DNA of 64,000 bases from Chrysogorgia sp. JL179-B06 (Eukaryota; Cnidaria; Anthozoa; Scleralcyonacea; Chrysogorgiidae), in the NCBI GenBank assembly GCA_035772405.1, contig JAYKKM010000350.1:1798001-1862000 (forward strand), in the 5' to 3' direction. Below, piece after piece: positions 43,700 through 55,261 of the stretch. The stretch's first letter is position 1. Each line of letters begins with the position of its first letter. Both the position numbers and the translations under genes were made by a program. The notes beneath the pieces were generated by a model. That model searched no databases and had not been told where the DNA came from. It saw only the letters and a program-made list of their open reading frames with translations.

Positions 43700-44425
43700 A
43701 AGCCAACGAATGTAGCTATGTTTATATTGAAGTAAAAGCTAATATTTTGTGAGCAATGATAGTATTAAATTTGGATATCTAAATGTCGAACTGCTAACTA
43801 TGTTGAACCGTTTAGCTTTGTTTCAATAGAAACTAATGCTCCCGAAAATGACATATCACGAATATCAATTATCAAGGCATGTTATGCTCGAAGGTAGCAC
43901 AATAACGTTTACGTATATTGTAGACAGATAAATTATCTTTGTTCTAAGGTATAAGAGAGCTTGTAGGGTTGATTATTTGTCAAGAAAACGTTCGACCTAT
44001 TTGGGTTAAATTACGATGCTGTTTTTGAAGATGGCGGCCAAATTATATTTTTGCATATATATAATATAAGGTGCTCTTCTTCGAAAGTTTTGTTGAGAAA
44101 AAGTAAACTTTACGAGGTCTAATGCACGAGTCTGACTTGTCTTCTAACCAACGGCAATAAACAACCGTTGGTAAGTTGCATGTTCAATGACAGAAATCCC
44201 TCACGAGGAATGAGATCATTGTTACATGTTGTCTCCTTGTACTAAGACATATTGTCGATGGTTGTGTTCCACTCGATAACTGGAATAGTTTGTGCTGTTA
44301 ACAGCGCTGATAAACTGATCAAAGAGCACTGCTTTCTTCGAGACTGAAGCCTTCATGGACATGATGTATTGTTCTTACCGTGAATTTTCTGTCAAGATCG
44401 AAGGACGAAGGCAGCGTGGACTATC
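43700..44425. other. No recognised gene
   Basis: Short frames without domain similarity; spacer between two elements. Confidence 0.4.
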
Positions 44426-44844
44426 TAGACTGCATGGCGGCGTTAGGGTGAAAGCGGAAAGGCGAAGTGGGGAAGGGAGGGAACGCCTGCACGAAAGACC
44501 CATGTTTTTGGATTACCGCCCACACGAAGAACTGTCAAAAACAACCAATCAGCGACTAGCAGGCTTTCCTCAATGATTAAAACATTGCACTTCGGCCGAA
44601 TCGTGAAATATCCAGGTCTGAAATAACGTAAAAAGCTTGACTGCATCTGGTGGAAACAAGATTTATTTTGAAAATTTATTCAAACACTCGTGTAGACATT
44701 AAAACAGTAAAACTTTGTAGGTCTTGCAGCAGAAAAAATAAGAAATGCTTTTGAACTTTAACTTTATTAAATCAGTATTAACACATGTGAAAGAAGGAGA
44801 CAGCCTAGTTCCACCAACCGATAACATTAATAGCCCTGATAGAA
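44426..44844. mobile_element. RecQ-bearing DNA transposon, copy 2, left part
   Basis: Starts TAGACTGCATGGCGGCGTTA and matches 7817-8090 of copy 1 closely (GGAACGCCTGCACGAAAGAC, CTTGACTGCATCTGGTGGAA). About 150 extra bases absent from copy 1 follow before the Helitron border. Confidence 0.85.
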
Positions 44845-45789
44845 CTAGAAATACGTATACGCAACAACCCCTCGCCCAATTGCTGTTTGAAACTTAGAGT
44901 ACAGTACTTCTTTTGGTTCTAAATTACTTGAATTAGATAATAGCCACTTGAATTAGATAATAGCCACTTCATTTGCCAAACTAAATAAATTTTCAGTGGA
45001 CAATATCTCTCAGCTTTGTATTGTCTGAATTTAATTGTTTGTTTCATAGGACATCAAAATAAATACATGCAGTCCAAACTTATTAATTTTTGAGTGCAGC
45101 AACAGAATAGTGGGGGTCTACTGCTGTTTCTACCATCAATCACTAAGAAAGAAATTACTTTTATCACAATATTGATGACTCACGAAATAATCAATGCAGT
45201 ATTTAGTAACAGTAAGTTGATAATTCTCCCACATTCGACTACTGTGATGTGGAGCTGGCAGGAATATGGATAACTAAATATTGATGGTCATAATCAGAGG
45301 TCTCTAGGCATATCAGGGAAACTGATCTTTCCTAAGTCGGGACTTGAAACTGATTGGTTAATAGAAATCCCAAGTTTTGTACCTCTTGTATTAGAACCAA
45401 GTTACATTGTGTAATGCTAGTTAGGAAATTCCATGGCATTTAAACATCATATCTACCACTAAAGAGCTATTTTCCATGTTTCAATTAATTTGTTCATAAA
45501 TGTTATAGCACCATTATCTATTGCCAAATATATGTGAAGGATATACAACTTTTGAGTTAAAATTAGTTTTTGTAACATTGAACTGTACATTGATGAATGT
45601 GTGTTGACATTTGTAACAACTGTAATTTGTTAGAAAACAAGACCCCCATATACTATACCAGTGTTAGCATATCAAGTATAAATATTATATTATATATATT
45701 ATAAGGGGCTATCCTGTATAAATATTGTATTATTATTGTATTATTATTATTATTATTGAAAGTTTATCTCTGTATATTATACAGGAAGT

Positions 45790-46075
45790 TCTGTAGGGCA
45801 TCGGGCCACAGCCTGTGGCCTGGGGTGCCCTAGTTCTTATAATCTCGCCTTGGCACAGTTCTTATGTGTCCAGTACTTTTCTTAGAATTTTTCCCGAACT
45901 CAGCAAGCAAACACGTTGCAGCATTTCCACACTATATGGTATTTCCAGTTGATTCAACCACTTTTCAAATCCCTTTGATATTGTCCCTAATGCAACTATA
46001 ATTATCGGTATGATTTTAACTGACCGACAGTTCCAAATTCGCTTGATTTCGATTTTCAAATCATGGTAATTATTA
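45790..46075 (-). pseudogene. LINE reverse-transcriptase C-terminal fragment inside Helitron A2
   Basis: The minus strand encodes DLKIEIKRIWNCRSVKIIPI, IVALGTISKGFEKWL and LQRVCLLSSGKILRKVL. This tail is common to many retroelement copies in animal genomes. It lies in a TTA-rich part absent from copy A1, so it entered A2 later or was lost from A1. Confidence 0.7.
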
Positions 46076-46079
46076 TTAT

Positions 46080-46120
46080 TAGTATTATTATTATTAATAC
46101 TAATAATAATAATGCATTGA
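46080..46120. repeat. TTA/TAA microsatellite
   Basis: Runs of ATTATTATT, then ATAATAATA, inverted about a short centre near 46100. The matching A1 position is about 12950-12990. Confidence 0.85.
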
Positions 46121-47886
46121 CAATAATAATAATGCCTAATGCAGATTGCAGATACCATATTTGCCATGTAACAAAGCATATATATGGCATTGTATACTAT
46201 AGTACTATAGATGGAGTACTGTAAACACAGATTATATATGGCATACATGCCAGTATACAAAACATGGACGTCAAGATCATATCGTCAGAAACATAATATT
46301 CCTGGTTGAAAAAATTATAACCTTCTTATTGCCAGTGACGGCCTCTAACCATTGAGCCATCGAGATTCAAATGGAGAGACGTTACAATGATGCACTGGTT
46401 CTAGTGATATATGTACTACCTATGCACAGCAGTTACTATATATTTCAGTAATGACTAATGATTGGGTGTTAATATATACACTGCTGTTATATCAATAGAA
46501 TCAGTACATCAATGTAACGTTCACTCACCATCTGAGTCTTGGTAGCTCAATGGTCAGAGCATCTCACTGGAAATCAGAAAGTTATCCCTGTCCGGACACA
46601 GAATAATTTTTCTGAGGATATGAGCTTGCTTGACAATCATCCATGTACTGTATCGTCTGTTTCCCCCCGAGCTCTCCCTTATTCACTACAGCAGTGTATA
46701 TATTAAGTATTAACACTGACAAGTATACATAGTAATGCTTGTTTATTGCTACAAAATTGTAGGCCAGGCCCAGGTCATATAAACACAGCAATAGTATGCA
46801 TGTTTTTCACCCTAAACTACTGTATATATAGGCTAATTATCAAACATATAGTATTTATAACTTGAGGTACACAAAAATAATAAACATACTGTACATGCAA
46901 TTCCAAAATTTGTACTACACTTACTATTCAGCAGTATTATAAAGAACAAATGGTATATATTTTAAACAGGCTAGGACTGGCCATTGTGCCATCTTGTGCC
47001 AGAAAAATGGCCAGCCATTGTGCTGGAACAAAGTGCCATTGTTCTGGCACAAGATGGCAGTGTAAAATCAGGCTTGGACTGGCCATTGTTGCATGGATTT
47101 AATTCCAACTGTCAAAATATTATACATATATGTTTTGAAAATTCAAAACATTACACACCTTCAAATTTTCCCAAATCTCTCTGTTAAGTATTTCAAAATG
47201 TGTCTATTAGATTTCGGAGCTTGGAGCAAATACACAATACAGTGTACAATTATTTAAATTACTTTAAAATTAGCGAGTCAAGTCAAAAAGTTCAACGATA
47301 AAGTGAAGCACTGAACTGAACTGAAGCCGAAGGTAATGGCTATTCGTACGGTAGCCGTACGACGCTATAGTCTCTTAGAATTCAACGAAATGCGGTAAAT
47401 ATCATCAAAATCCTAAACCTAACCCTAATCCTAACCAAATTGCTAACCCTAACAAAAAAAAACTAGCAGAACAGATTTACCTTTTACTTGTGTCTGATTA
47501 TCTTGTCCTTCAACACTACAGTTTCGGCTTGAAATCAGCAGATAATGTCTATAGTAATGTTTGTTACAAACAAATATTGCCATTTCCTCACAAAATCATC
47601 GGATGCAGTAGGTTTTTATGGCAATATAAATTTCGCCATCAATGGCGGCTTCTTCCCGAAAGCGGTTTGTCGCGCTGGCGTCAATTTAAATTTAAATTAC
47701 GCCAAATTTAACGCACCAAAAAACCGTTTCAATACCGTTTCAATTTTTGCATTCGCAATCATGTGACGGTTGCAATTTAAATATTAATTCAAGTACAGAG
47801 GCTCAGGTCTACCAATCAGCTTCTGTCTATATCTCGTTACCAGGGCCAAATTTTCCAATGCCACGCATGATCGACGACGTTGATCC

Positions 47887-47887
<1 letters not shown>

Positions 47888-47920
<33 letters not shown>

Positions 47921-47921
47921 A
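47888..47921. repeat. TA microsatellite
   Basis: About 15 uninterrupted TA units near the 5' end of Helitron A2; copy A1 has a shorter run at about 10951-10962. Confidence 0.95.
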
Positions 47922-48039
47922 GGAAACTGAAAGTGACTCTACATTACGCCTGGAATCCGTGATGAGGGACTGAACGCCGGTCGATATTAGCACCCTCGCC
48001 CTCAGGCCTTCGGCCGGCGCTTTGCACCTGGCGAGGGGA

Positions 48040-48620
48040 TGAAGCTACATCTGACTACCGAACACTGTTACTCCAGAATGGATTTGGTCCAGAAATTTCA
48101 TAGGCAAGACAACGTAGAAACCACTTATATACGTTTGGCCGTAAGTCTCTTTATTCTGAAACATCGAAGGAATTCTCCGAAGGCCCAGAGAGCACTGTCC
48201 TGAAGACAAGGACAAGGTAGAAATCACAATAATAGCTGCTTCCCCTGCCGACTGATAATCACGCGCTCGCACAAACGTCTGGTAAATCTACTAAATCCAT
48301 AATCAAACTCTGCCAAATCCCATTGATAATACCATCAAAACATCTTTTCCCAGCAGCTACCTCGTTGCAACTTTTTGTTCCTGTTTTATTTTAAAGCTAC
48401 GACCAGCAATGAACTGAAGATCGGTTAAAGCTTTCGAAAGAAAATCACCAACACTGGTTTTTCTAAAGTTGCCATTTTTAAATGTTTATTTCCTGACAGG
48501 AAACCCCTGAATACTAATGAATTATTGAGTTCACCAATCAGAATTTAGTGTCTTCTGGTGGACGTAGAAATTCAAAAACATGGGTCTTTCATCTGCCCTC
48601 ACCCCAATCCCCGGCTAGGC
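48040..48620. mobile_element. RecQ-bearing DNA transposon, copy 2, right part
   Basis: Matches 8095-8640 of copy 1 (TACCGAACACTGTTACTCCA, CGACTGATAATCACGCGCT). The minus strand again holds the helicase fragment, beginning MATLEKPVL, with stops and a damaged Walker region. The right terminus is eroded near 48612. Confidence 0.8.
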
Positions 48621-48639
48621 CCCTCCCCAAGGAACATGT

Positions 48640-48972
48640 GCACATGAGTCACTTTCGAGCTCATATATCGATGACGGAATGCGGACATACAAACGCAAAA
48701 TCGAGATCTTGTCAGCTATACATAGCTCGGAAAAAGGACTGGCCACGAGTAACACAGAGGAACCTGCCTGCGGAGCGAGATGGACGTGTTATTTCGAGCC
48801 CCTGCTTGAAAATCACAAAATTTTAGATGAACTAAAAACCTATGTCAATTCTGAGCTTGGCGAAACTAACTCTACGTGGTCCCTTAAAGGCAACTCTCTT
48901 TCTATTACCTATTACTCAACAAGCAAGACTGTGAGCTTTCAAGATGACCGTTCTCATGATATTAGAAATCGT
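48640..48972 (+). other. Unrecognised coding-like stretch cut by a Helitron
   Basis: The plus-strand frame has ARWTCYFEPLLENHKILDEL, KTYVNSELGETNSTWSLKG and NSLSITYYSTSKTVSFQDD. The composition looks coding, but I recognise no family. It stops exactly where the Helitron fragment begins at 48974. Confidence 0.4.
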
Positions 48973-48973
48973 A

Positions 48974-50330
48974 CTAGAAATACGTTATACGCAACACCCC
49001 TCGCATGCTTATACTGTTTGAAACTTTTATAGCGTAGTTGCTAATTTACTACTGTAATACAATACTATAGTTCTTTTTCTTGAATTAGGTATTAGCCCAT
49101 TTATTTGCAAAACTGAATAAATTTGCAGTGGACAATAGCTGAGAGCTTTGTGTTGTTTGAATTTAATTCTTCCATAGGACATCAAACTAAATAGCGTAAA
49201 CTTTTTAAATTTTTGGGTGCAGTACCTGGCACCTGCACTGAACAGAATAGTGAGGAAATTTACTGCTGTTTCTACCATAAATCACTAAGAAAGAAATTAC
49301 AGTACTTGTCTCACACTATTGATGATTCATCAAGGCCAGCGAGAGCAATAATTCATACCTTTATAATGTTATTGTATGGTAGTAACAGTACAGCATAATA
49401 TACAATTATTGGACTCAGTTGAGCATCATGATAAAGAATTATCCAGACCGAGGTCAATGTTATCTGAGGTCAATGTTATCTGCCAAAGCAGATAACTTTG
49501 ACCGAGGTCTGGATAACTCTTAATATCATGCATAAGCCGAATCCAATAATTGTTTTATTATACATTGTTCAAGATAGTCTTACTAAAAATATACAAACAA
49601 ATCTACTACAGGCATTTTTTATTTTGTAATTTTTGCACGCTTGGAGGTATGCATAATGGTTGCAACATTTCATTGGTCTGCACAATACACCAGTCACATT
49701 GACGTGGCGATGTGGCCAGGCCTCTTGCATGACCCAGGCATTTTGGCCCCCTCTCGCCGACCTTGTGATTCATGAAATAATCAACTCAATAGTATAAAAA
49801 GACACCAAAGGCTGTTAAAGAAGGAAGGAAGAAAGTGCATCCTCTTTATTATTAATGTCTAGGGGTGCATATAGCGCAAATGCACCTGTATATAGGCATC
49901 AATTTGGTTTTAATAAGACATATTAGGGATTCTAATCTTTCCTAATTCTGGACATGAAACTAATCTGTTAATAGAAACCCTCGGATTCGTAGCATGCTAG
50001 TTAAGAAATGTCTTGAAGGCATTTTACCACCATTTCTAAAGAACAATTTTAATCTCAATGAATCTGTTCATTGCATACATGTAGTCTGAGCTTTATCTAT
50101 TGCCTTAATTGACAATACTGCATTTGTAGGATTGATACAACTTTCAAGTTATAATTAGTTTTTGTGACATATTGTACATATATATGAATGTAAACATTTA
50201 TATTTGTAATAAATAATTGTAATTTGTTAGGAAACAGGACCCCATCAATACCAGTGTTAGCATTGAACAGGCTATCCTGTATTAATGTAATTGTATTATT
50301 CTTGTTATTTTTATTATTATTAATAATGCC
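48974..50330 (-). mobile_element. Helitron fragment F (3' end plus diverged interior)
   Basis: The 3' terminus (minus strand ...CGTATTTCTAG next to T) is at 48974. Inward, diverged but collinear words match copy A2 (GTGGACAATA, CATAGGACATCAAA, CACTAAGAAAGAAATTAC). The match fades after about 50330 and no TC-type 5' end is found, so it is truncated or rearranged. Foldback E1 is inserted in it. Confidence 0.75.
49402..49553. mobile_element. Foldback MITE E, copy 1
   Basis: ACAATTATTGGA at the left is mirrored by TCCAATAATTGT. The arms continue through TTATCCAGACCGAGGTCAA and its complement. A TGAGGTCAATGTTATCTG duplication lies at the tip. Confidence 0.8.
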
Positions 50331-50940
50331 TAAACTTTTCGCAATCCCAGAGTGTTGTCAGACTGTGTATACCGGCGGTTCCAAAAAATTTGACGAAACT
50401 ATTATTCTGCTGGAAAACCTCTATTGCTTTCATAATATTAAATGCACATATATAACCTATATTCAGGATGACATATGTCTCCTCAGTCTTTTTAAATATA
50501 GTGTTTTTTGTTTATCCCCTGGCCATTTCAATGTTGATTTCTACACAGAAAATTGAACCAGAAGTGGTTTCTTGCAATTACGAACAACATTGCACAGCAG
50601 GCAGGGCAGGGGTTTTTCTTGCTAAAGTGGTAAAAATATCTAATCAAGTGTCGATGATCTAGCTGACATAGTACTCGCTAGTTGTTCATAACAATATAAG
50701 CTGTATTTTACATTGCCAGCCTAGATGAGTCAGTTTCAAAATAAAACTTGGACTGACGTATTTCGGACAATCGTTGCAGAAATTAGTTGGTGCACCTTGC
50801 CACCAAATGTACCCCATGCTTTGGAATATATTAGGAAAGTATAATTTATATTTATTGGCACCCACTTCTCCCATTTCAATGTTGTTTTCTATAAATGACA
50901 TGTTTACTTTGTCTTGTAGCGCACTCAACAAACCTGTGGT

Positions 50941-52160
50941 TTACAACAACATGGGAAGGGGGTGTCGATGTCGTTGAAAACGGGTAGTGTTCCAATAATT
51001 TCTGCAATGATTGCAGTTTCTGTTTGTTACTAATTGCCTTGCTTGAATAAGGTGATTTCTATTCTTCATTGACCGAATGTTTAGATGTGCGATTTTGAGG
51101 TTTGCAAATGAATTAGAAGGGTTGGTTGCTGTATTCCGTTGTTGCAATAAAGAATTGATGTACAATTATTGGATGAGGCTGAGCATGATATCAAGCGTTA
51201 TCCAAACCGAGGTCAATTTCTCTGCCGAAGCCGAAGGCTGAGGTGGATAACATTGCCTGACTTGATGTCATGCGTAAGCCGAATCCAATAATTGTTTTAT
51301 TATACATTGTTCAAAATAGTCTTACTAAAAATATACAAACGAAGTGACAGTCTGGTAGTAATGGTACTACAAGCCATTTTTTATTTTGTAATTTTCGCGC
51401 GCTTTTCCTAGTGACGTCATCAGCGTCCAATAATTTTTTTTGGCCACTTCAATCCAATAATTCACAGTATTCGACGGAAATGACATAGCGCCTGCCGGAC
51501 ACTGAGAATTCACTGGAGTATGTTGACCAATAAGAAACGAGAATGAAGTTTGAATGTATAATAATAACAGTTAGATTTTCGTATTGAGCAAAGCGTCTAG
51601 TTTTCATGAATAGTGAACGACAAGCCTTGGTCTGATTGCAAATGGTGATTTGTATTGGAATGTTGTTTACTGTTTGGTGTCGATGTTCGTAGTTAGTCAA
51701 TCGTGCGATTAACGAATTAGCATGACTGCCACAATTTGAATATGTTCTGTAAACAGTGTAGTTGATGAACGTTCGAACGGCAATACAACGGTGGCGTAGA
51801 AGTGCGGCTCGCGAGTATCAAATTAAAAGATCAGCAGAGTTAGTATGTAAATTAGGTCCAAGGTCGAATTAGATGGTCAGACAGCAACCAATTTCCTAAC
51901 CTGTTCTTGTTCGTACGGGCCAGGATTCAGAGAAACGTCCATGAATATCGTTATGTCGTGCGGTGGATCGTGGCCAGGGACAGATGTCATTAAGCCATGT
52001 TTGGACCAGATTAAGGCAGGAAGCTGAGATCTCTTGAGGCTTGAAAGGTTTAATCTTCTCACAACAGCATGTATTGGGATATAAAAAGCAATTTCATTTG
52101 TTGATTGAATCAGGACCACTCGAGACTTGTAAGGGTCATTGAGTATCCATTTGTGCATTT
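50941..52160 (-). pseudogene. LINE 5' region: leader with NPGP motif and endonuclease start
   Basis: On the minus strand, 52158-51877 encodes a leader with ILNDPYKSRVVLIQST and DITIFMDVSLNPGPYE. DVSLNPGP resembles a 2A-type D-x-E-x-NPGP motif with Ser for Glu. Further on (51165-50941) KIAHLNIRSMKNRNHLIQA is the start of an AP-type endonuclease domain. Foldback E2 and other DNA lie between. CR1/L2-like LINEs with NPGP leaders are known. The RT is not found here. The two parts being one element is inference. Confidence 0.6.
51162..51295. mobile_element. Foldback MITE E, copy 2
   Basis: Same ACAATTATTGGA/TCCAATAATTGT ends as at 49402, and the same flank afterwards (TTTTATTATACATTGTTCAA), so the repeat family may extend about 100 bases further right. 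It interrupts the LINE. Confidence 0.8.
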
Positions 52161-52910
52161 GATTTTAATTAATGTTGTGATGTAAATAGCAATCAAACAC
52201 CAAAGTTGGAGAGAAAATAATTATTAAAATAATTGTATTCGTCATTACTATGGTAGATCGTATCTGATGTGTAAATTAAACAAGACGCCGAATAGGCGTT
52301 AACTCGTGCTACTGAATGCATTTGCATTCTGTGATTAGTCGCAAATCGTAAACTTGCAAAAACAATTGTTGTGACACTCAAGCAAAAACAGCAAAAAAAT
52401 GCATCTGAAACCTACAATCAAGTGCAAAAGTTATTAAGACAACTCATCATTTCCCCCCTCAGAATGTTGCTAAATGATACTGAGGCAAAGGGCCAGCTCA
52501 AACTGTATTTTCAACATTGTATATGGGGGGTTTACATAGTTACAAAACAGGTGGAAAATGTGAAAAGTCTCATTTTTTAACCTGATTGTAGTCTCTGGCT
52601 ACCACAGTAGCCTGAGTAATAAGCCCCCCTTTTCTCTGCCAGTTAGGCACAGCAAACCTCAATTTCGTGCAAAAATCACAGAGATCTCAATCTTGAACGA
52701 TACTAGCAGAGATTTCGCTAGATGCTCGCTTAGAGGACTGGGTACGAGTAAGCCGCCATTTTGAATTTGGTGACTGTTTACGTGGGAAGAAAACAAAGAG
52801 AACAACTGCTGGGGAAATTTAAAGCAACACAGCAAAGTGAATGCAAGCAAGACCCTTTTTCTAAATTCTGAGGTAAGATTATGTTATTTTGAGTGGAAAT
52901 AAGTACTTTT

Positions 52911-53585
52911 TTACAGAAAATGGACACCAACACAGAAGACTTCCAGACACAAATGCCAGTCTCTACAAGCCAGGTACAAAGAACATTCATGGTCACCTAC
53001 AGCCTGGCAGATCTCAGCATATTTCCGAAGAGGTAAAGTTTTGGGGAACAAGTTATATTTTGACGAGGGGTCAGGAAAAGTGAAGGTTGAGCACTGGGTT
53101 TGTTGCCAAGAGCCACATGAGAACTCGTCTGTGTGCAGCACCACCTTTGTATAAAACTAAGAGAAAATGATGAAAAAACCATGGGGTGGTGCTGAACGTT
53201 TCCAATGTACATGATGACTACTACTCTGCATATAAGTATGTCACAAAGCAAGTCACAGAGGTTTATTTAAGTACTACACACCCCAACCTCAATGAAATTG
53301 GTTCCCCAACAACCAAAAAGTGTGTTCATGCTTATAGAGATAATGCGAGCAGAAAGCGTTCTTTAAATAAGCAAAACGAAAACAGAAATTCAAAACATGG
53401 TAAACCCAAAAAGTTAGATGTCTCAGCAATTTGGAAGTGTCAGAATTTCTTGTTGCAAACCAAATTAAGGATCAGACTGGATTACTGCAGACACTCAGAA
53501 CAAAGAGGGTTTGGGGAATTTCATTTTGTGTCGCTCAAACAAAGCTATTCAAGAGCTCAATGATAACACCTAGCGCTTGAAAAAT
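52911..53585 (+). pseudogene. HUH/Rep-like endonuclease remnant
   Basis: Three Rep-type motifs occur in order. Motif I is QRTFMVTYSLADLSIFP (about 52977-53027). Motif II lies after VEHWVCCQEPHENS, with QHHLCIKL in the next frame (about 53137-53160), where HUH enzymes have HxH. Motif III is YYSAYKYVTK (about 53217-53246), with the catalytic Tyr and the YxxK spacing. A linker (STTHPNLNEIGSPTTKK) and a basic stretch follow. Such enzymes nick single strands and hold the 5' end on Tyr in rolling-circle transposons and replicons. At least three frame changes and a probable His-to-Gln change inactivate it. No helicase follows. The class (Helitron, Replitron-like or captured Rep) cannot be settled here. 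Confidence 0.55.
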
Positions 53586-53598
53586 ACATGGACTTAAG

Positions 53599-53709
53599 GT
53601 ACGTTTACACACTACGATTTGTCGGGCCGACACTGACGAATATTTACGTGATTCGCGGTAAATTTCGCTAATTCGTCATCCCAGACAAATCGCAGTGTGT
53701 AAACGTAAC
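53599..53709. mobile_element. Foldback MITE with TACGTTTACACAC ends
   Basis: GTACGTTTACACACTACG and ATTTGTC are mirrored by GACAAATCGCAGTGTG and TAAACGTAAC. The arms are about 26 bases with two mismatches; the centre is A/T-rich. It lies just after the HUH remnant. Confidence 0.85.
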
Positions 53710-53929
53710 TCCCGATTTTTACTCCCGATTTTTACTAAATATTATAAAATCACTATAGGCAACATAAAATTGCGTGTAAATGGCGTGAACAAAAAAATGT
53801 CGGAAAGTGAAAGAGACGCGTCTTTGGCTATCGCAGCTTCGGCTTCGATGGTTTTGATTATGGCGGCAATAAAAACAAGGTCAAGGAAAAAAAAGAAAAT
53901 GGATTTGCGACATTTGCTTCATAGAGAAT

Positions 53930-54290
53930 AATTTGCAAATTTAACCAACTATATTTGCATTAATTTGCACGTTATGTGTTTATAACTTTGCACTAGAACC
54001 AAATTTGCAACAAATTTGTCTCGCAGCAAAATATGTGCAAATTTAATAAACTAAATTTGCATTAATTTGCACGTTGTGTGTTTTTAACTTTGCACTAGAA
54101 CCAAATTTGCAACAAATTTGTTTATGAAGTCAAAGTTGTTGCAAATTTGGTAAACAAATTTGCAACAACTTTGCATAGGTATTTTTCAACTTTGTCGTAC
54201 AAGTTTGCAAATGGTTTGCCAATCCTAAAATGTAAAGCAAATTCATTGTTAAATTTGCATTAACTTTGCGCTCACTGTCAATTATAAACA
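53930..54290. repeat. AAATTTGCA-rich tandem repeat
   Basis: A unit of about 107 bases (TTTGCATTAATTTGCACGTT, then AACTTTGCACTAGAACCAAA) occurs twice at about 53956 and 54059. Further TTTGCAA/TTGCAAA words extend to about 54275. Confidence 0.9.
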
Positions 54291-54652
54291 GGACGTTCGC
54301 TAGGTGTTAAATCGAGCTTGTTTTGGGTTGGCAGCATGGTATACTGTATATCTCTTTTCGCCAAATTTGTCAGAAGCTTCCGCAGTTAAAATTGCTGAGG
54401 CTAATATTGACCCATTTGTCTCTTAACTACAGTTTAACTGCTGTTTGGGTATTTAAATTGTAGTAAAATTTGGAAACTCTTATCCTGATTGGTGGAATAC
54501 TTTGTGCGATTGCTTTTTTGCAGTCACCTACCGCGATCGCCGCCGTGTGCAAATTGGCATATTTAACATCTCAAATCATTACTAATTCACCAGGTAAACA
54601 CAAAGGAAATCAGCACGCGATTTATTTGTTGATCACTTCATGCATGTTTAAT

Positions 54653-54906
54653 CGTAGATTTTGAACGTTATCTCGGTCAATATTTAACCGATTTCAATTC
54701 TGAAAACAGAATTGGAATTACCGAGTCCAAATACATAACATGCGTGTCTATTATATTACGCGAACGTGCATACCCTTTGTAAAAACCTGTTTATGTATAT
54801 TTAGAAATTAATCGGAAAAAGAAGGCCGCTTCGTCATAGATTTTTGAACGTTATATCTCGGTCAATATTTACTCGATTTCAATTCTGAAAACAGATTTCG
54901 AATTAC
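54653..54906. repeat. Direct repeat, about 73 bases, 180 apart
   Basis: TTGAACGTTAT(AT)CTCGGTCAATATTTA and GATTTCAATTCTGAAAACAG recur at about 54660 and 54843 with few differences. Confidence 0.85.
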
Positions 54907-55034
54907 CGGACATACGTGCCTTCAGGTATTGTAATAACAACACAGCATGTTTATTGCGCAATTTTGCAAAATAGATACACAACGCGTACATGTGTCTGCT
55001 GACATGTGTCTTCTGACATTTGAGTTACTGTGTT

Positions 55035-55261
55035 CAGGCCGGCGGAAGAGGGGGGCTTGAGCCTGCCCCCTGCCATAATAATGCTGCCAAAAATTTGTTT
55101 AAAATTTTAAGTTACATCATTTAGATCGTTTAGATTATACCAAACCGAGAGTTTTTCGTCCTTCCGAATTGTTTGCATATTCATCAAATGGAGAAGCTAT
55201 ATAACCTGGCAATTTTAGGATTGGTAAGCCCCCCCAGTACAAATTTGCTTCCGCCGTGCCT
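55035..55261. mobile_element. MITE with CAGGC-type inverted ends
   Basis: CAGGCCGGCGGAAG and GGGGGGCTT at the left are mirrored by AAGCCCCCCC and GCTTCCGCCGTGCCT at the right. The ends are hAT-like; target duplication not clear. Confidence 0.7.

Larger units (their letters stand above)
44845..48039 (-). mobile_element. Non-autonomous Helitron, copy A2 (inverted, 3195 bp)
   Basis: On the minus strand it starts TCCCCTCGCCAGGTGC and ends ATACGTATTTCTAG. It sits between A (complement of 48040) and T (complement of 44844). It aligns with copy A1 along most of its length in opposite orientation, including an identical non-coding 69-codon frame, the telomere-like stretch and the tRNA-like pair. It also carries a LINE fragment and a TA microsatellite missing from A1. 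Confidence 0.9.

Noticed and set aside
45862..46260. 132-codon frame as one protein
   Set aside because: Only the last 65 residues resemble a LINE tail; the rest is translated microsatellite (Asn/Ile/Tyr runs).
47784..47993. Frames across the TA repeat and Helitron end
   Set aside because: They translate a dinucleotide repeat into Ile-Tyr and have no homology.
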